Assembly: GCA_037349315.1 (NCBI GenBank)
Contig: JBAIAC010000008.1
Span: 126,726,001-126,790,000, forward strand
Direction: 5' to 3'
DNA: 64,000 nucleotides
Source of the DNA: Chelydra serpentina
Taxonomy: Eukaryota; Chordata; Testudines; Chelydridae
Part shown: positions 21,688 to 32,320 of the stretch, piece after piece
Numbering within the stretch: the first letter of the stretch is position 1
Layout: each line of letters opens with the position of its first letter
Made by a program: the position numbers and the translations under genes
Notes under the pieces: model-generated
What the model was told of the DNA's origin: nothing
What the model saw: the letters and a program-made list of their open reading frames with translations, nothing else
Databases searched by the model: none

Positions 21688-21840
21688 GCCCCCTCCTATT
21701 TCCGACCCATCTCCCAGGTCCCCATGTTCTCCACTTACCTGTGGGCTTTGCTCACCTGTCCCCGTCGAACCTAGTTTAAAGCCCTCCTCACTAGGTTAGC
21801 CAGTCTGTATCCAAATGGGGTCTTTCCCCTCCTCGAAAGG

Positions 21841-22916
21841 TGAACTGTAGATATCAACTGTATTTTGGCATTCTCCCTAGAGAGCACAGAATACAGTGGG
21901 ACTTGATAAATGTAGGGAAACCTTCAGAGGAGCACTTGATGTATCAAAGGATGGGCAAACCTCAACAAGTTCAGAGTAGGGTTTCAAACAAAACATTTTT
22001 CCTAATGGAAAATGGGGTTTGGTCAACATTGAAATTTTCTTCCAGAAAATATTGAGTTGGGGCAGAATTTTCCCTTGGGAACATTTAAACAAAATATTTT
22101 TGTTTTGAGTCAAACTGAAAAAATGTTACACTTCGGGTTGACAAGCTGAACTGATATGGGTTGGGTTGACCTTTATCTCATTGTTCACCTTCTGCCTCTG
22201 TACTATTGGAGAACTATAGGAAGACACTGGTACCTGGAAAACTAAATGCCATAGTTCACCTGTTGATACATAATTCTGTAACTCAGGTGAACATGTCTCA
22301 CATCTGGGTTCCAGCAAGGGAAATGCTTCCATAGAGTTATTATGGGAGGGGCCACAGTAATATTTCAGAATAAGCCATCAGTGTCGCAGAAATATTACCA
22401 CAGTGACTCTCTCAACATTTAAAACATATTTATGGAGTTGACATTGATCCACATATTAGCGTTTTAACAGACATAGACGTCTCTGTCCCACTATAAGAAT
22501 TACATTTCCTCAGCTGCGTAAATGGCATGGGCACTCTTTTTTTTTTTTTTTTTTTTAACTTTTGGTACAAAACTTTTTGAGGAAATGGTAACTACAAGGA
22601 GAAAGAAAATGGAGGGGGCTTCTGTATGAAACAAGTCATCAGAACCAATAAAAACTTGGAAAAAACGGATGCAAAACGTATTGGAAAATTAAACAATGAT
22701 CATGTAACTGAACACATGGAAGATTTTAAACAGGTGTTAGAATATCAACAATACTGTAACTTAGATTTTTGAGCTCCTAGAACATGTAATAAAAGCTAAC
22801 CTCTAAAATTACTTAGACTGCTCAAACCTACCTGAACAAATATCTATAGCCAGCTGAATGGTGTCCTTTATTCCTTGGAGCAAGAAGCAACTAGAGTCTG
22901 CTAGACAAATATATAA
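21841..22916. other. Intergenic DNA with A/T-rich repeat and poly-T
   Basis: No gene recognised. 21,990-22,120 is the A/T-rich 'ttccagaaaatattg' repeat. A poly-T run lies at 22,538-22,557. Confidence 0.5.
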
Positions 22917-24470
22917 AATCATAGAAATGTAGGGATGGAATGGACCGTGAGAGGGCATCTAATCCATACCTCTTATACTGAGGCAGTGTTATGTATATCT
23001 AGGCCAGGTCTTCACTACTGACCTATATTGGTATAACTGCATTATTAGGGTTGTGAAAAATCCACATAGTAACACTATGTTGATGGAAGAGCTTCTCCCG
23101 TCGACACAGCTACTGCCTCGGGCGGCGGCGGGGGGAGGGGGAGAGAGGAGATGGATTAACTATGCCGCCAGGAGAAGCTTCTTCATTTAAGTGCTGCAGC
23201 GACACAGCTGCATCCATGCAGTGTTTTAAGTGTAGACCTACCCCTAGACCATCCCTCATGGGTTTGTCTAACCAGTTCTTAAAAGCCTCCAATGACAGTG
23301 ATTTCACAACCTCCTCAGGTAACCTGTTTCAGCTCTTAACTATCCTTATAGTTAGAACGTTTTTCCTGATATCCACCCTAAATCTCCCTTGCTGCAATCT
23401 AAGATGATTATTTCTTGTCCTACCTCAGTGCACTCAGAACTATTAATCACAGTCCTCTTTAGAGCAGCCTTGAACAGTCCTCAAATACTTTCTCAGGGCC
23501 CTCTGCAGGTTTCTCTTCTCTACTCTAAACATGCCTAGTGTTTTCAACCTTTCCTCATAGGTCAAGTTTCCCAAACCTCTGATCATTTTTGTTACTTTCC
23601 TCTGGACTCATTCTAATTTGGTCACATCTTAAAGTGTGGTGTTCAAAACTGGCTACAATACTCCAGCTGAGACCTCACCAGGGCCAAACACAGTGGAACA
23701 ACTACCTCCCATGTATTACATATCACACGCCTCTTTAATACGTCCCAGAGTGATATTAGCCTTTTTAGCAACTGCGTCACATTGTTGACTCATTCACTTT
23801 GTGATCCATTATAATCCCAGATATTTTTCAGCATTAGTACTAACTAGCCAGTTATTCTTCATTTCTGTAGTCGTATATTTGATGTTTACTTCCTAAGTGC
23901 AGTACTTTGTATTTGTCTTTATTGCATTTCAGCTTACTGATATCAGATAAATTCTCCAATTTATCAGATAATTTTGAATTCTAATTCTGTCCTCCAAAGT
24001 GCTTGCAACCCCTTCCAGCCTTATGTCATCTGAAAATTTTATAAGCATACTCTCAATTCCATCATCCAACTCATTACTGAAAATATTAAATAGTAACAGA
24101 CCCAGGACAGATCCTGGCGGGATTGATGCTGTTGGGACTCCCCATGTTCAATTAGCAATTTTAGTCATATCAAGTCAGGCCTACAGATGTGTCTTCCCAG
24201 TTTCACTGCAAACCACTGATAACTACTTTTTGAATACAGTCTTCCAACCACAACTGGTTGGAACACCTGTGTTGTAAGTTATTCACTCATCCTTTAGTTA
24301 TTTCATTCACACCATATTTCCCTAATGTGCTTGTGAGGCTGTCATGTGGGACTGTGTCAAAGCCTTAATAATGTCCTGATATATCGCTTCTACTGCTTTC
24401 TCCCGTCCACTAGGCTGGTTGTCCTGTCAAACTATCTTCCATTATAAGACTCGTAGGGCTTGTTTATGTT
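22917..24470 (-). mobile_element. Older degraded CR1 LINE, minus strand
   Basis: The 3' end is at the left (aaatcatagaaatgtaggg, atggaatggaccgtgagagg). Reading on the minus strand, the reverse transcriptase C-terminal half can be followed to about 24,470, with phrases such as gtttcacaacctcctcagg and tttttcctgatatccaccct. Frames are short and broken. The MITE at 23,002-23,243 interrupts it, so this copy predates that MITE. Confidence 0.75.
23002..23243. mobile_element. PIF/Harbinger-like MITE inside CR1, TSD CTA
   Basis: The 242-bp element starts GGCCAGGTCTTCACTACTGA and ends AAGTGTAGACCTACCC, imperfect inverted termini. It is flanked by CTA at 22,999-23,001 and 23,244-23,246. A 3-bp duplication fits PIF/Harbinger. 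Internal words (gacctatattggtataact; cttctcccgtcgacacagc; gtgctgcagcgacacagctg) match the family at 2251 and 28,276. A (GGC)n-rich patch lies at 23,120-23,140. Confidence 0.8.
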
Positions 24471-26379
24471 TTCAGCCAATTCAGTGTAATTCTGATGTAG
24501 CCTTGTCAACTTCAATGGACTTGCTCTGGATTTCCACTGCTGTAGCTGGGATCAGAATCTGACTCGTAGAATCCATAGTGTTGGGAAGGACTGTTAGCTG
24601 GTTACTTGTTCCAAGCCCTGGCATATCTCTTACCCATCTCTAGCAGAGGCATGTCTCATGGGATAATAGTATTAATAATAGAACAAAGTCAATAACTACA
24701 AAGCACCGCTACCAAGACACTTGGGGCATTATATAGCACAATAAAAAAGCTTAAATATAGTTTAATTGACTTTATAACACACTCTTAAAATATCAAACAA
24801 AGGCAAATAAGGGGGATCCAAAATAAGGAGGGATGAAGACTAGTCTAGCTGCAGGATCCCATGGTCCTGGCAACTCCCTAAGTAATAGGACTGGTGCCTT
24901 CTGTCAGCTGGTTGGTATTTTGCAGGCATGTTTCGTTATCACAGGCAGAATCAGTCAGAGAAACCTGTGTTCCATGCTGATCCATGCACCTTGCAATCCA
25001 CACATCCCTTAGAATTGCACACCATATTGACAGTTCCTAAATGCTTCAGCTTGTCCATCACACATCTATAATCTGGTTCTCCTGCGCCATGCAGCAAATG
25101 CTTGCCGTATGATTTAGTGTGTGCTTTGTATGTCACATTCTTCTCCCGCACACCTACCCAGAACAGCCTCAACAAGCTCCCTTGCCTAAGACACGTTAAC
25201 CCTGATGAAGGTCTCTTCTTTTGATCTCTTTTCTTAATACTGCTTAGTTTGCTAATTGTCCCAGGGGATAATCAATCTTCTTCCCTAGGTATTCAATTAG
25301 CCTGAATATCAGGAGCACATATTTCCCATCCCCCTACTACCTCCAATGTCATCTTTCAGGAAGCAATATATTGTATCCTCCATTTACACCTCTGGCTTCC
25401 AGCCCATTTTGAAACCTAAATCCCCGTTAGTGATACAGATACAAATGATTAAACAAATCTGAAAATGGGGGAGGAGGGGAAGAATGTAATGAAATGCTCT
25501 GTAAACACGGCAGAGCTGTAATGAATCTTTCTGCCAACCCTCCTACGCAATAGAGGAAGTGGTTTGTGGAACATGCCCTCTATAGAATGGTCATATTCTG
25601 CCTTTTGATGCCTGGGTGCAGTTCCCATTGGCTTGAATGGGTGGTGAATATGTGCCACCGAGACATTTTTGGCTCACATTATTACTGAACACTCTGAGGA
25701 CACGTTGTGTGCTTTGATGTTCCATTAACCTTATCAGCTAGCCAGTAACAGCCAGAATTCTTTTAGTGTTGGAAAGATCCACTTAGTCAGAGAGAGCGAG
25801 AGAGAGATCAGTGCATACACAGAAAGCTTATATTCCCTATTAGCCTCTCCCTCCAATGTGCTATTTAAAGGAACGGCTTTATATTCTACAAAAGAGCATA
25901 AAATTATTTCCATGTCACCACTACTCTGCATATATAAAGGGAGCAGAATATTTGTGAAAGACTTGATTGCTAAGGATGCAGTTTATCATTCAACATGCCT
26001 TTCTTCCTATGAGTAAAATGAACCTTAGCAAAACCATCTGGTTATACTGCAGCAATAGTCTCCCTTTGGCACTGCATGTTGTCAGCTGATTGAGGAGGGA
26101 GACAATGATTTTATGTACAAGAAGGCTCCTCTCCTGTCCAAGCTGCTACAAAAATGTACAGCCCTAATTCCTTCAGATGTAGACACTGCAGGCTACTCCA
26201 ATAGTAAAGTATAGGTAAGGTTAGAAAAACACTATGGTTCTGCAATTTCATTCTATGCATAGCATGTACAAGACAAGTCTACTGTTGTCCTATGCAGTGC
26301 AATAAAATTAGCTGACGCTATGAGTGACTTCTTGCTCCAGTCACCCAGAAACGTGAGCCTCTGCTCTGCCTCAAGAAGA
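24471..26379. other. Intergenic DNA, nothing recognised
   Basis: No protein motif, terminal repeat or RNA gene was seen. A short GA-rich run lies at 25,788-25,806. Confidence 0.5.
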
Positions 26380-27640
26380 GAGCTTTGCTGCTGCTAAGTA
26401 ATGTGCAATCTCCCCAACACACCATCTTGTCTGCCTTGCCAGAAAACTCTTCAGGGCTCTGTCAGTCCAAATCTTGCCTTGCAGGTAACAAGCAGCGAAC
26501 ACCAGTTCCCCAGAGATGTCTTTCTGCAGTGTCCAGTCCCTTCTTCGGATACTCACAGAAGTTATCAAGTTTGCTGCCCCCAAAGAGTCAAAACACACAC
26601 ACACCTGTTAGTTTAGCTGAAGACCCACACTTCAGTTTAATACACAGCACTAAGATGATTTACAATAAAATAAGAATAATTTTTTCTTAACAAAAAACAG
26701 ATTTACGTGATTTCAAGTAAGAGTGAGAGATAGGAAAGGTTACCAACAAAACACGCTGTCTAGTGACTAAAACATAACTTCAACCCGTTACCATTTTGTC
26801 TAAGCAGGTTTCTCAGCTAGAGTCAGCTCGCAGAGACTTCAGCCTCCTTGGTTGAAAGATCCATCATTCTCAGATTTCAAGAGCTCTGGCCTCTTTTTTT
26901 GTCCTTCCGGTGATGGATAGCAAAATGGCTTTTCGCTTCTGTTTCTATCTTCCTGTTACAAGAGGCAGGAAGGCTTCTTGTCAGTGTAGCCTCCAGTCCC
27001 TGTCATGATTGTTAAGTGGCAATCTCCTCCACTTGCTTGCCTGATAGCTTTGTTTACCTTACATGTAAATGTACTTTTCATTGTCTTTGTCCTCACCTTC
27101 CTTAATTTAAAGTGGAGACACAGGCAAAACAACATTCCTTTGTCTAGGGTGGGCTGGGCTAAGGCATTTCCTACCAAATACATTTTACTAATATATGTCC
27201 AGCACACATCTATAATTAATACATCTCATGGAAGACAGGTCCGTCAATGGCTATTATCCAGGCTGGGAAGGGATGCAAAACCATGCTCTGAAATGTCCCT
27301 AGCCTCTGTTTGCCAGAAGCTGGGAATGGGCGACAGAGGATGGATCACTTGATGATTATCTGTTCTGTTCATTCCCTCTGGGGGACCTGGCACTGGCCAC
27401 TGTCGGAAGACAGGACACTGGGGTAGATGGACTATTGTTCTGACCCAGTGTGGCTGTTCTTATGTTCTTATCACCCAGACATATATAACACAGTATTAAT
27501 GACCAGTGTCACCAGTTTGCATATGGTACCTTACATGACAATTTTTAGATACAGATTATGACAACAGGAAGTTTGGGCAATGAGTGTGTAAATCCTGATG
27601 TGAGTTATGGCCCCCTACTAATTAGTATTGTGTGCTCCCA
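26380..27640 (-). mobile_element. LTR-like sequence, probably antisense, with a CR1 tail inside
   Basis: The sequence has the style of a large retroviral-type LTR read in reverse: tttaatacacagcac with reversed poly(A)-type signals, a (CA)n run at 26,589-26,602, and a long region ending around gtgtgctcccagggtcact. Flanking TG...CA ends and a target duplication were not identified. The boundaries are therefore rough and the class is uncertain. Confidence 0.4.
27232..27472 (+). repeat. CR1-family 3' tail
   Basis: Phrases in order are agacaggtccgtcaatggct, ccctagcctctgtttgccag, ggatcacttgatgattatct, ccctctgggggacctggcac, tgacccagtgtggctg and the terminal ttcttatgttctta. This is the 3' untranslated end of a CR1 subfamily with a TTCTTATG-type tail. 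It splits the LTR-like sequence around it. Confidence 0.75.
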
Positions 27641-27835
27641 GGGTCACTCTATCTAAGCTGCTAGTAATCTGAAGCAGGAAACTAAGTCATCCAAATATTT
27701 TGTGGTTGTTCTTTTGGTGAGGGAACCTGATGAACAGCTTTCAAATGAGTAATTTTGTATAATGCTGCTTCAATCATTTGGTCTGAAATAGCCAAAATAA
27801 AAGTCTTAGAATATTATCAAAGGCCAGGTGACTGT

Positions 27836-27903
27836 AGGACCTGTGGTTCCTTAGACAACCACAGGTCCTTGCTGTTCACAACTTTCCAAAAATGGAACGC
27901 ATA
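27836..27903. repeat. Perfect 13-bp hairpin plus a 47-bp duplicated coding segment
   Basis: AGGACCTGTGGTT (27,836-27,848) and AACCACAGGTCCT (27,857-27,869) are exact inverse copies around an 8-base loop. 27,857-27,903 repeats 33,274-33,320 with three mismatches over 47 bases. The downstream copy is part of the nuclease-like region of the EEADTR-CXC element (VLAVHNFPK). A piece of the protein's later part therefore lies upstream of its N-terminal part. Confidence 0.8.
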
Positions 27904-27917
27904 TAATTCAACCCGCA

Positions 27918-28275
27918 ATGAGTATCATCCTTGAGAAGACAAGTTATCTTTCAGTTGCGGAGTGCATAGTATTTAACAGTTCCAAAATTATCACACCACT
28001 GCACACCACAAGCCTTGATGCACAGCTACACCATGAGTTTGGATCTTGCAGTTTAACTGAAATATTGCACCTTTATGGATTCGGCATCAGTTATGATGAG
28101 CTGAGACAGTTCATCATGAATGCTGCAAAAACTAAAAGTAGAAATACCCTAGGGAAGTGTGTTCATTCAAAATGGAATGACACCACTTAATGCTGGTGGA
28201 AATATCATCCATGAAGGAGATGATAATATAGACGTAAATGAGGAGACCATTGATAGAGAGAATACCTTCCATTCA
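27918..28275 (+). pseudogene. EEADTR-CXC element, N-terminal piece
   Basis: This is the first of seven pieces of one long protein of a multicopy metazoan family. I recognise the family by order of motifs but know no established name or proven function for it. The frame reads SYLSVAECIVFNSSKIITPL, then LHHEFGSCSLTEILHLYGFG and ISYDELRQFIMNAA, the family's N-terminal signature. After one frameshift near 28,160 it continues VFIQNGMTPLNAGGNIIHEG, then DDNIDVNEETIDRENTFHS. It stops exactly at the target duplication of the MITE at 28,276. The start codon is uncertain: the Met at 27,918 is simply the first in frame, and family members usually have more residues upstream. Confidence 0.65.
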
Positions 28276-28536
28276 GGGCTTGTCTACAGTACTGCTTCAG
28301 TTGATGTAAGTTACATCGCTCAGGGGTGTGAAAAAACCACCCCCCTGAGCGACGTAACTTACATAGACTTAAAGTGGTGTCTACATCATGCTATGTCAGC
28401 GGGAGCTTCTACCTCTCGTTGAGGTGGAGTAATTACATTGACAGGAGAGCACTCTCCCGTCAACGTAATGCGTCTTCACCAGACACGCTACATTGGCGCA
28501 GTGGTGCCGATTTAGCACGGTAATGAAGACAAGCCC
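28276..28536. mobile_element. PIF/Harbinger-like MITE inserted in the EEADTR-CXC element, TSD TCA
   Basis: The 261-bp element begins GGGCTTGTCTACAG and ends ATGAAGACAAGCCC. It is flanked by TCA (28,273-28,275 and 28,537-28,539). Removing it and one TCA leaves the host frame running on (NTFHS then VTRVVFQE), which independently fixes the insertion point. Internal paired arms include tgtaagttacatcgctcagg / cctgagcgacgtaacttac, written here in short parts. Confidence 0.88.
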
Positions 28537-29056
28537 TCAGTAACTAGAGTAGTATTTCAAGAATAGTCTGCAGATAGTCCAGCATCACCAGAAATATCAT
28601 TGATGTGTGAGAAAGAAAAGTCACTTACGCTCCCTGGGCAATCCAAGTCTCTTATGCAATGTGCAGGATTTGACAAACCTGGGATGCGTCCAGAACTGAC
28701 TTGCCAGGAAAAAGTACTTGAGAAAGTAAACACATGTTGTCTACAAATGAACACTGTCTGAGATCTCCCTAGGTGTCTTGTAGGACATCATGAGGTAGCA
28801 GTCTTAAAATACCAAATGATGTTGATATTGTTCACATTCAAGTGATTCGATTTTGGACTGGTTTCAACCATATCTTGCAACAAAGAAGAGTACCTACGCA
28901 GCAGTTGCATATACACTTACTGTGGATGCCAGATCAGCTGATGTGGCCACAGTCTATACTACAATGCTGAAATATCAGCAACTCTAGGATAGCAGCATGC
29001 TGTTCAGATGATGGATCAGCAGCTGTGTGCTGTTACTCATCAAGTGAACTCGGTAC
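28537..29056 (+). pseudogene. EEADTR-CXC element, second piece
   Basis: The frame resumes immediately after the MITE with SVTRVVFQE, then an eroded stretch with stops near 28,565 and 28,757. Family-like segments reappear at about 28,815-28,960: IVHIQVIRFWTGFNHILQQ in one frame, then STYAAVAYTLTVDARSADVA and TVYTTMLKY in another. MDQQLCAVTHQVN precedes the LTR insertion at 29,057. Family members have an FWTGFN/SWTGFN-type block and a DQ-x-x-Y/L-A block at matching places. At least two frameshifts and several stops make it non-functional. Confidence 0.6.
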
Positions 29057-30123
29057 TGTAACGATGCTGGTTCTGGCGGGACCTAACTGTGAGTGCCAGT
29101 TCAGGACAAATTGCTTCAAACAGGGCAACTACAGCCCAAGGCTGGGGTTTTTCCACCTCTAAGGCAAACCAAACCAGCCAGACGGAGGAGACTTTGGTTT
29201 TACCCCACTGGCTAACCACAAGTCATCCCAAGCAATCCCCTAAGACACTCCAGTTTCCCAGTCTCACCACCAGTGCCACTCATTATGGGGACAACTGGTC
29301 ATGAAAACCAATGCCCCAGTAAAAGAAAAAAGGTCCTCTCGATCCCAATGGACCAAGCCCCCAGATCCAGGTCAATATACAAATCAGATCTTACTCACAA
29401 ATCACGCTGTTGCCAATCCTTTAGAATCTAAAATCTAAAGGTTTATTCATAAAAGGAAAAAGGTATAGGTGAGAGCTAGAATTGGTTAAAAGGAATCAAT
29501 TACATACAGTAATGGCAAAGTTCTTGGTTCAGGCTTGCAGAGATGGAATAAACTGCAGGTTCAAATTCAAATTAAGTCTCTGGAGTACATCCACAGCTGG
29601 GATGGGTCCTTCAGTCCTTTGTTCAAAGCTCCCATTTGTAGAAAGGTTCTTCCAGAGGTAAGAAGCAGGAATGAAGACAAAATGGAGATGAGGCAGTTGC
29701 CTTTTATAGTTTCTTCCAGGTGTAAAGACACCTCTTTGTCCTTTCTGTGGAAAATCACAGCAAAATGGAGTCTGGAGTCACATGGGCAAAGTCCCTGCAT
29801 ATCTTGTTAAGTCACAGGCGTGTCTGCCATCTCTCAATGGGTCAATTGTATAGTCGATGGTCCTTAATGGGCCATCAGCAGGCCTGGCAGAGTTGATAGC
29901 TTGTCTGTGGTCCCAGAAACACAGCCCCAGTTTGAAATACAGACAGTATAAAGCCATTGAAATACAGATAGTATAAAGCCAATATTCAGAACTTCAACTA
30001 CAAAATTGATACATACATATAAATGACATAATCATAACCAGTCAAGCATAACCTGGTCTTAGACACCTCATTTGACCCCCTTTATATAAGATTTGGTGCC
30101 ACTACAGGACCTTGGTTGTAACA
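29057..30123. mobile_element. Solo LTR-like insertion in the EEADTR-CXC element
   Basis: The segment begins TGTAACGATGCTGGTTCTGG and ends TTGGTTGTAACA, with TG...CA ends typical of LTRs. The host frame stops before it and resumes after it. The inside is non-coding with LTR-like features (ggacctaactgtgagtgcc, taaaggtttattcataaaag, tttatataagatttggtgcc). The flanking pentamers (GGTAC and ATGAG) do not match, so a deletion or recombination at one edge is likely. About 1067 bp. Confidence 0.7.
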
Positions 30124-30258
30124 ATGAGATCTATATGGTCCCAGTTATTGTCAATAACGTCACAGGTACCAATGTGATTCACCTGGGTGGTTTTCACACC
30201 CTATGCTGTTTGCATACATTGGGAAATTTTGGGAGATGCAGGTTTGCTAGACCTTCTT
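30124..30258 (+). pseudogene. EEADTR-CXC element, third piece (GGFHT block)
   Basis: This short piece reads EIYMVPVIVNNVTGTNVIHL then GGFHTLCCLHTLGNF. It continues after a frameshift as LGDAGLLDL. The LGGFHT motif (30,183-30,200), followed by an IG-x-x-x-GDAGL block, is one of the most conserved parts of the family. It is terminated by a CR1 tail insertion. Confidence 0.65.
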
Positions 30259-30419
30259 AGACTCAGACTTTAAGGTCAGAAGGGACCATCATGATCACTT
30301 AGTTTGACCCCCTGCACATTGCAGGCCATGGCAATCAGTTAGACCCTGAGTATGTGAATAAGACCCAGCAGCCAGACACCTGGGAAAGAATTCTCTGTAG
30401 TAACTCAGAGCCCTCCCTA
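30259..30419 (-). repeat. CR1 3' tail inserted in the EEADTR-CXC element
   Basis: The words gactcagactttaaggtcag, aagggaccatcatgatcact, tagtttgaccccctgcacat and tgcaggccatggcaatc are the reverse complement of a CR1 3' end, as seen in many sauropsid copies. The exact right edge is uncertain, between about 30,355 and 30,420. Confidence 0.65.
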
Positions 30420-31034
30420 TCTAGTGTCCTTGTTGATTCTGATATGTTTGCAGTTTGTACTGCGGATAAGATGCTTGCTGGTAAGCAATTCAACCATGCT
30501 CTATGTGGCTTGAGGCTCGCATTTAAGCTCCAGAGTGCACTGAAACTTTATACATGTTTTAAATGGGGAGAGCAGGGAGGAGGTACTCATGTAGTTCCAG
30601 CATTTGTCTGGCACATGTTGGCTGACACTCAAAAGGTATTTGAGTCTGAAGACATTTGAGTCTTTCCAGTATATCACTAAAGAGATTGATCATGCTGTAA
30701 CTCAGCATATGTTACCACTGCTGGAGGAATTTCAGACATGGGGTTATATCCTCCTCCTACATTCAAGTTCAGGGAGCATTTTCTTGAGGTTATGCAGATA
30801 CTGTTTTTAAATATCCATGCAAAGTGAGAGGGTGATTGGAAACTATACCTGCACACACAGCATACCTGTTTCCATACTATTTTACTGCAAACAGACCCAG
30901 CTATTCCAAGTGCATATCAATCTACATTCTTGAAATGTTAAATCTTCCTGAAGATGTACACAGTGCCTCTGCATCCGGGGGATCTGCTGTGCATCAGACT
31001 TCTGGTTATTTCAATGGAATTTGGGGTGACATGG
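30420..31034 (+). pseudogene. EEADTR-CXC element, fourth piece
   Basis: The frame reads LVDSDMFAVCTADKMLAGKQ then FNHALCGLRLAFKLQSALKL, matching the family's 'V-x-x-ML-x-GK-x-x-x-A-R' block. Further on are TFKFREHFLEVMQILF, DWKLYLHTQHTCFHTILLQT (30,833-30,892) and, near the end, SGYFNGIWGDM. The GIW-x-DM block normally sits just before the TE-x-T-x-x-x-DSKG block found in the next piece. Several frame changes and stops occur (for example at 30,657 and 30,828). It ends at the CATGG target duplication of the next LTR. Confidence 0.65.
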
Positions 31035-31728
31035 TGTAACGTGGTGCACTTGCCCCACACTGATCCTGCAGGGGTTAACTCCATCCTCTGGGCCGAGGAG
31101 GCCATGCCCACTTAGCCATGTTGGGCATGCTCCGGCTGGAAACCAGGTATAAAAAGAAGCAGCTCAGCTCAGTTGGGGCTGACCACCAAGGAGGCATGAT
31201 GCACGTTGCAGGGTTCAGCCTGGTAGCTGCTGAAGCCCCAGACTGCAGAAGCCAGAGGCACCCAAGCACCTCTGGGTGCCCAAGGAGGGTTGGAGCTGCC
31301 GTGAACTGCACAGGCCGAGGAGCTCAGAGATCCCGGAGATGCCCAGACTATTGCATCAGGGACAGGGTAGGAAGTAGCCCAGGGGACTAGGCATTGTTCT
31401 GGATGGCATCAGGGTGTTTTAGTCGGATACCTGCTGACTCGGGCGAGCGCACTTGAAACTGCCAGGGCCCTAGGTGGCAGCCCCCTTTCCTGACTCTGGC
31501 CACTAGGCGACACAGCCCTGCTGAGGAGGGCAACCTTATTGACTCTGGCAATTGGGCCACACAGCCCTGAGAGACAGGGCAACCATATTGACTATGGCCG
31601 TTTGGCCACACAGCTCTCAGGGAGGAGGAAGCTATATTGACTTTGACTCCTAGGCCACACTACCTGGAGACTAAGGGTGATCAGGCAGATTTAGCCATGG
31701 GGCTATAACAACCCAAAAGGCCGTGACA
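31035..31728 (+). mobile_element. Solo LTR in the EEADTR-CXC element, TSD CATGG
   Basis: The 694-bp insert begins TGTAACGTGGTG and ends GGCCGTGACA. It is flanked by CATGG at 31,030-31,034 and 31,729-31,733. TG...CA ends and a 5-bp duplication are typical of LTR retroelements. A TATA-like box (TATAAAAAG) sits at 31,148. 31,430-31,670 contains three to four tandem units of about 62 bp with the theme 'ttgactctggc...ggccacacagccct'. The host frame continues across it (GDM then GTEKTV). No internal coding region remains, so it is a solo LTR. Confidence 0.88.
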
Positions 31729-32033
31729 CATGGGAACAGAGAAAACTGTAATCAAAGACTCAAAGGGCAGCAGTGGGATTATAGGACTGACAAAAAAGCC
31801 AGTCTTTGACAGATTGACCCTCACAAGACATGTCCTGAATGAATATGCAAAAGCTATGAGAGAAAGAAGTGGCCTAACAAGAAGTGGTGATGACAAAGTC
31901 CACAAACAAATCCTTGCCCGGGCATGGAAGAGTGATGAAGAGCATGTTACAGCTCTTACCAACCAAGTCATCAACAATATGGCAAAGCCATTTGACCCCG
32001 AATCACATTCAGAAGTGCTTATCAACATACTTA
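31729..32033 (+). pseudogene. EEADTR-CXC element, fifth piece
   Basis: The clean frame reads GTEKTVIKDSKGSSGIIGLT, then KKPVFDRLTLTRHVLNEYAK and AMRERSGLTRSGDDKVHKQI. It continues through WKSDEEHVTALTNQVINNMA to FDPESHSEVLINIL. This is the central helical region of the family and is uninterrupted for about 100 codons, the best-preserved part. It ends exactly at TTA, the target duplication of the next MITE. Confidence 0.72.
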
Positions 32034-32320
32034 GGGTACGTCTATACTCACCCGTCGCATCGGAGGAGTCCAATCGATCTTTTGGGTTCGATTTATCGTG
32101 TCTTGTCTAGACGCGATAAATCGAACCAGGAAGTGCTCCCCCGTCGACGCTGGTAATCCTGCTCCACGAACGGAGCAGGTGGAGTCGACGGGGGAGCCTG
32201 CACACCGCTGTGTGGACCACAGGTAAGTTCGAACTAAGAGACTTCGACTTCAGCTACGTTGTTAACGTAGCTGAAGTTGCGTATCTTAGTTCGACAGGGG
32301 GGTTTAGTGTAGACCACCCC
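32034..32320. mobile_element. PIF/Harbinger-like MITE in the EEADTR-CXC element, TSD TTA
   Basis: The 287-bp element starts GGGTACGTCTATACT and ends AGTGTAGACCACCCC. TTA flanks both sides (32,031-32,033 and 32,321-32,323), the preferred PIF/Harbinger target. Long internal arms occur at 32,080-32,125 (gggttcgatttatcgtg / cgcgataaatcgaacc) and 32,255-32,275 (cagctacgttgttaacgtag). The host frame continues across it (LINIL then TGLHVTS). It is a different subfamily from the element at 28,276. Confidence 0.9.

Larger units (their letters stand above)
18764..21840 (-). mobile_element. CR1 LINE, 5'-truncated, nearly complete ORF2
   Basis: The 3' end lies at the left (three ATTCATAG-type terminal repeats at 18,764-18,785, then the CR1 tail gggctggaagggacctcgag). 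The element extends to about 21,840 on the minus strand. It covers the end of the segment before ORF2, the endonuclease and the reverse transcriptase; ORF1 is missing. Two long frames with good family motifs, broken only by one frameshift, indicate a relatively recent insertion. Confidence 0.9.

Noticed and set aside
31118..31390. 90-codon frame downstream of a TATA box at 31,148
   Set aside because: The TATA-like box is the LTR promoter; the frame lies inside the LTR and resembles no protein.
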